Shown piece after piece: positions 63,301-64,000 of a DNA stretch of 64,000 bases. The stretch is from NCBI RefSeq assembly GCF_023065955.2, contig NW_026622985.1, positions 76,993,931 to 77,057,930 of the forward strand, written 5' to 3'. The notes beneath the pieces were generated by a model. That model saw nothing but the letters and a program-made list of their open reading frames with translations, ran no database searches and was not told the origin of the DNA. This DNA comes from Ursus arctos. Lineage: Eukaryota; Chordata; Mammalia; Carnivora; Ursidae. The position numbers were made by a program, and so were the translations under genes. Each line of letters starts with the position of its first letter. Within the stretch, counting starts at the first letter, position 1.

Positions 63301-64000
63301 TTCTAGTTTTAATAAAAAGCAAAGATAGGTTTTCTGAGTGTATGAATGTTTTTAAGCATGGATATGTAGATGGTATTTGGGTTTCTGAATATGGGTAGAA
63401 GGAATAAAGTATGCGATATAGATTTAAGTGTTCGAACGGGAGGAGCCAAAATTATGAAACATTAGCTCAGCCCCACACAGGGCTAAAGTCATTTCAATAG
63501 GTTATTCTTCAAGACAATAGTCACCCATTTGCCAAGGGCAGAACCTCAGTTCTCATTAGGACTTTCTGTAAATACAAAAGGGCTATGTTCCCATAAACCA
63601 TTTACTCTGGCAGTTCTGTGGTTCCTCTCCTCTGTTGTCATTTATTGTCCCATTAATTTCTTCTTAAACCTTGATGATATCCTGCAGGTCACCATCAAAA
63701 CTGTCAAAACTAATGCTAATCCCTCCTACAGTCCATACTCTTTGGCCGATGGTCCCCTGAAGCAAACACAGAGCACTGAACTCTTCTCACTGCTGTCACA
63801 GTCAGGATTGCCTTTCCATTTGCCACCAGATCTCCTGTCCTGGCTTCTCTCTCTAGCCATGGGGAAGCATTTTCTTTATTTTGTGATGTGGAAAGGGAGA
63901 GGGATGGGTCAGCCCCTGGGTGCTGCTTTAGAGAATAATCTACCCTACTAGCTCCGCCCCCCCCCCCCCCTTCACATGTAGCAGTGCTCTCTCAGGAGTT
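60346..64000. other. Unassigned sequence, no gene seen
   Basis: No SINEC, L1 or LTR recognised over 3.6 kb. The 140-codon open frame 63529-63951 begins with TTG and has its first ATG only near the end, so it is not a credible gene. A C-run of 14 lies at 63957-63970. Confidence 0.45.

Noticed and set aside
63529..63951. 140-codon plus-strand open frame
   Set aside because: Opens with TTG, and the first ATG in frame is close to the end; no family, promoter or splice context. A vertebrate gene would not be read this way.
1..64000. CRISPR arrays, bacterial operons or phage genes
   Set aside because: No regularly spaced direct repeats, no dense coding; the SINE, L1 and MIR content shows mammalian nuclear DNA.

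Overview
The window reads as nuclear DNA of a caniform carnivore, most likely a bear (Ursidae). The main evidence is the tRNA-derived carnivore SINE (SINEC/Can-SINE): 14 copies are visible. The youngest (28413-28615, 39208-39395, 42220-42415) carry a tail and a 'cataacgccgggatca'/'ccgctgtgcc' body that I associate with giant panda and other bears rather than dog or seal. Carnivore-type L1 3' ends (817-1226, 9109-9335, 12138-13094, 19967-21014) agree. The base composition is AT-rich, there is no CpG-dense stretch, and I found no convincing protein-coding exon, tRNA, snRNA or CRISPR. The window is intergenic or deep intronic.

Layout. 1-10 kb: SINEs, two 5'-truncated L1 3' ends, a MIR, an older LTR broken by a SINE, and a MaLR LTR split by a SINEC with a clean target duplication. 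10-14 kb: a decayed endogenous-retrovirus pol piece, a hAT-type DNA transposon, a carnivore L1 3' end, an older L1 scrap ending in an A-tract, and a short unidentified open stretch. 14-21.5 kb: old LTR, L2, MIR, about 1.7 kb of ancient L1 sequence hit by a SINEC, an MLT1-like LTR end, another L1 and a solo-LTR-like element with TATA and poly(A) signals on the minus strand. 21.5-30 kb: four SINECs, a MaLR LTR and an ancient L1 in pieces, ending at a (TC)n(AC)n microsatellite.

The stretch 29.8-36.1 kb has almost no recognisable repeat. 36-52 kb: SINECs, an L2 split by a Tigger-family transposon, other ancient repeats, a second Tigger copy keeping the start of its transposase frame, an L1/HAL1 5' region with ORF1 remnants, a (GT)n(GA)n microsatellite and a 143-codon minus-strand open frame of unknown meaning. 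52-64 kb has no SINEC and only a few weak old repeats.

No genes work together here. The content is a layered record of insertions: ancient L2, MIR, MaLR and Tigger elements; middle-aged L1; and carnivore- or bear-specific SINEC and L1 on top. Family names were assigned by recognition of consensus-like motifs without a database search, so boundaries are approximate (usually within 5-20 bases for SINEs, looser for old elements).
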